A stretch of 5,657 nucleotides of DNA, from contig CAUJII010000231.1 of assembly GCA_963205035.1 (NCBI GenBank), positions 1 through 5,657 of the forward strand, written 5' to 3'. The notes below the pieces were generated by a model. That model made no database searches. It had not been told where the DNA came from and worked only from the letters and a program-made list of their open reading frames with translations. This DNA comes from Spirochaetota bacterium (GTDB lineage: Bacteria > Spirochaetota > Leptospiria > Turneriellales > Turneriellaceae). Each line of letters begins with the position of its first letter. The first letter of the stretch is position 1. The position numbers were made by a program, and so were the translations under genes. Below are positions 5,472-5,657 of this stretch, piece by piece.

Positions 5472-5499
5472 TGGACGGTTTTTAGTTGATTTATACAAT
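5472..5499 (+). promoter_or_regulatory. Candidate sigma70-type promoter for the last gene
   Basis: TGGACG (5472-5477, four of six matches to TTGACA) and TACAAT (5494-5499, five of six matches to TATAAT) are separated by 16 bp. Transcription would begin near 5506, giving a leader of about 50 nt. The match is moderate and the surrounding DNA is AT-rich, so this is a candidate only. Confidence 0.35.
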
Positions 5500-5543
5500 T
5501 TCACAAGAAGCTTGAAAAACCAATCTTCTTTAATAAAACAAAT

Positions 5544-5547
5544 AGGA
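5544..5547 (+). promoter_or_regulatory. Ribosome binding site of the last gene
   Basis: AGGA within ATAGGATG lies 6 nt before the ATG at 5554. It fixes the start of this truncated gene and is the only convincing Shine-Dalgarno in the window. Confidence 0.65.
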
Positions 5548-5553
5548 TGTAAA

Positions 5554-5657
5554 ATGGCTACTCAATTCAAACTCAGAACATATTCTTTTTTAGATAGTTA
5601 CCAACCTCAGTTGGCTCAATATATTGCAAAAGACAACCGAGTCTTTGACCCTTCAGA
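5554..5657 (+). CDS. N-terminus of a putative bacterial microcompartment (BMC) shell-type protein (partial, 3' end outside window)
   Basis: Only 34 complete codons are visible: MATQFKLRTYSFLDSY, then QPQLAQYIAKDNRVFDPS. The block LRTYxFLDSxQPQLAxYI (7-24) resembles, from memory, the N-terminus of a family of tandem BMC-domain shell proteins, which start with a similar 'LRTYVFLDSLQPQLAxYI' and continue with a 'GDACLWIEIxPGM' segment. The continuation is cut off, so the BMC domains themselves cannot be checked. BMC shell proteins self-assemble into polyhedral organelles enclosing enzymes. The ATG is supported by AGGA 6 nt upstream. The visible part is about 37% GC, lower than the left half of the window, and preceded by a very AT-rich region, which suggests either strong regulation or acquired DNA. 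The gene is real with high probability; the family assignment is tentative. Confidence 0.5.
   Translation, partial: MATQFKLRTYSFLDSYQPQLAQYIAKDNRVFDPS

Larger units (their letters stand above)
5419..5553. promoter_or_regulatory. AT-rich divergent intergenic region (about 27% GC)
   Basis: This stretch holds no plausible gene. By count it has 36 G or C in 135 bases, far lower than the coding DNA to the left. It lies between the methyltransferase hairpin and the start of the last gene. It contains candidate -10-like hexamers in both directions, TACAAT on + at 5494-5499 and TATAAA on - at 5495-5490, which overlap each other. It is the natural place for the promoters of both divergent genes. Confidence 0.6.

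Noticed and set aside
1..5657. tRNA or rRNA genes, CRISPR arrays, insertion sequences, attachment sites
   Set aside because: No cloverleaf, rRNA-like stretch, repeat-spacer pattern, transposase or paired terminal repeats were found on reading both strands.

Overview
The window looks like a compact chromosomal segment of a diderm bacterium of moderate GC content. Support for a Gram-negative-type envelope comes from an OmpA-like peptidoglycan-binding domain, a small putative lipoprotein and an exported disulfide-type protein. A Leptospirales-type spirochaete such as Turneriella or Leptonema would fit the relaxed lipobox and the gene style, but this is a weak inference. Recognisable Shine-Dalgarno sequences are scarce: only the last gene has a clear one.

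Layout. Positions 1-258 hold the C-terminal end of an OmpA-family protein, closed by a perfect 11-bp hairpin (267-291). mazG (299-1126) follows and converges on a small putative lipoprotein gene (complement 1123-1503), with a 4-nt overlap at the stop codons. Divergent from the lipoprotein is a tight + strand cluster: a GlcD-type FAD-linked oxidase (1545-2954), an IMPase/CysQ-type phosphatase (about 3003-3782) and a free-standing lipoyl/biotinyl domain protein (3824-4063). The last of these converges, again with a 4-nt overlap, on a small exported CX6C protein (complement 4060-4416). Upstream of that on the minus strand is a class I SAM methyltransferase (complement 4583-5323). Its expected C-terminal tail is present but one frame away, after an A8 tract, down to 4471. 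A 135-bp stretch at about 27% GC (5419-5553) separates it from a divergent, truncated + strand gene at 5554. The first 34 residues of that gene resemble, from memory, a family of bacterial microcompartment (BMC) shell proteins.

How the parts fit. mazG and perhaps the phosphatase are housekeeping or nucleotide-sanitation functions. The oxidase/phosphatase/lipoyl-domain cluster may be co-transcribed, but no single pathway is evident. The right-hand 1.2 kb has an accessory character: a frameshifted methyltransferase, a 46-nt hairpin, an AT-rich regulatory region and a possible start of a BMC locus.

Main points for a second look: the apparent one-base frameshift in the methyltransferase A8 tract, the possible BMC gene at the right edge, and the long hairpin between these two divergent genes.
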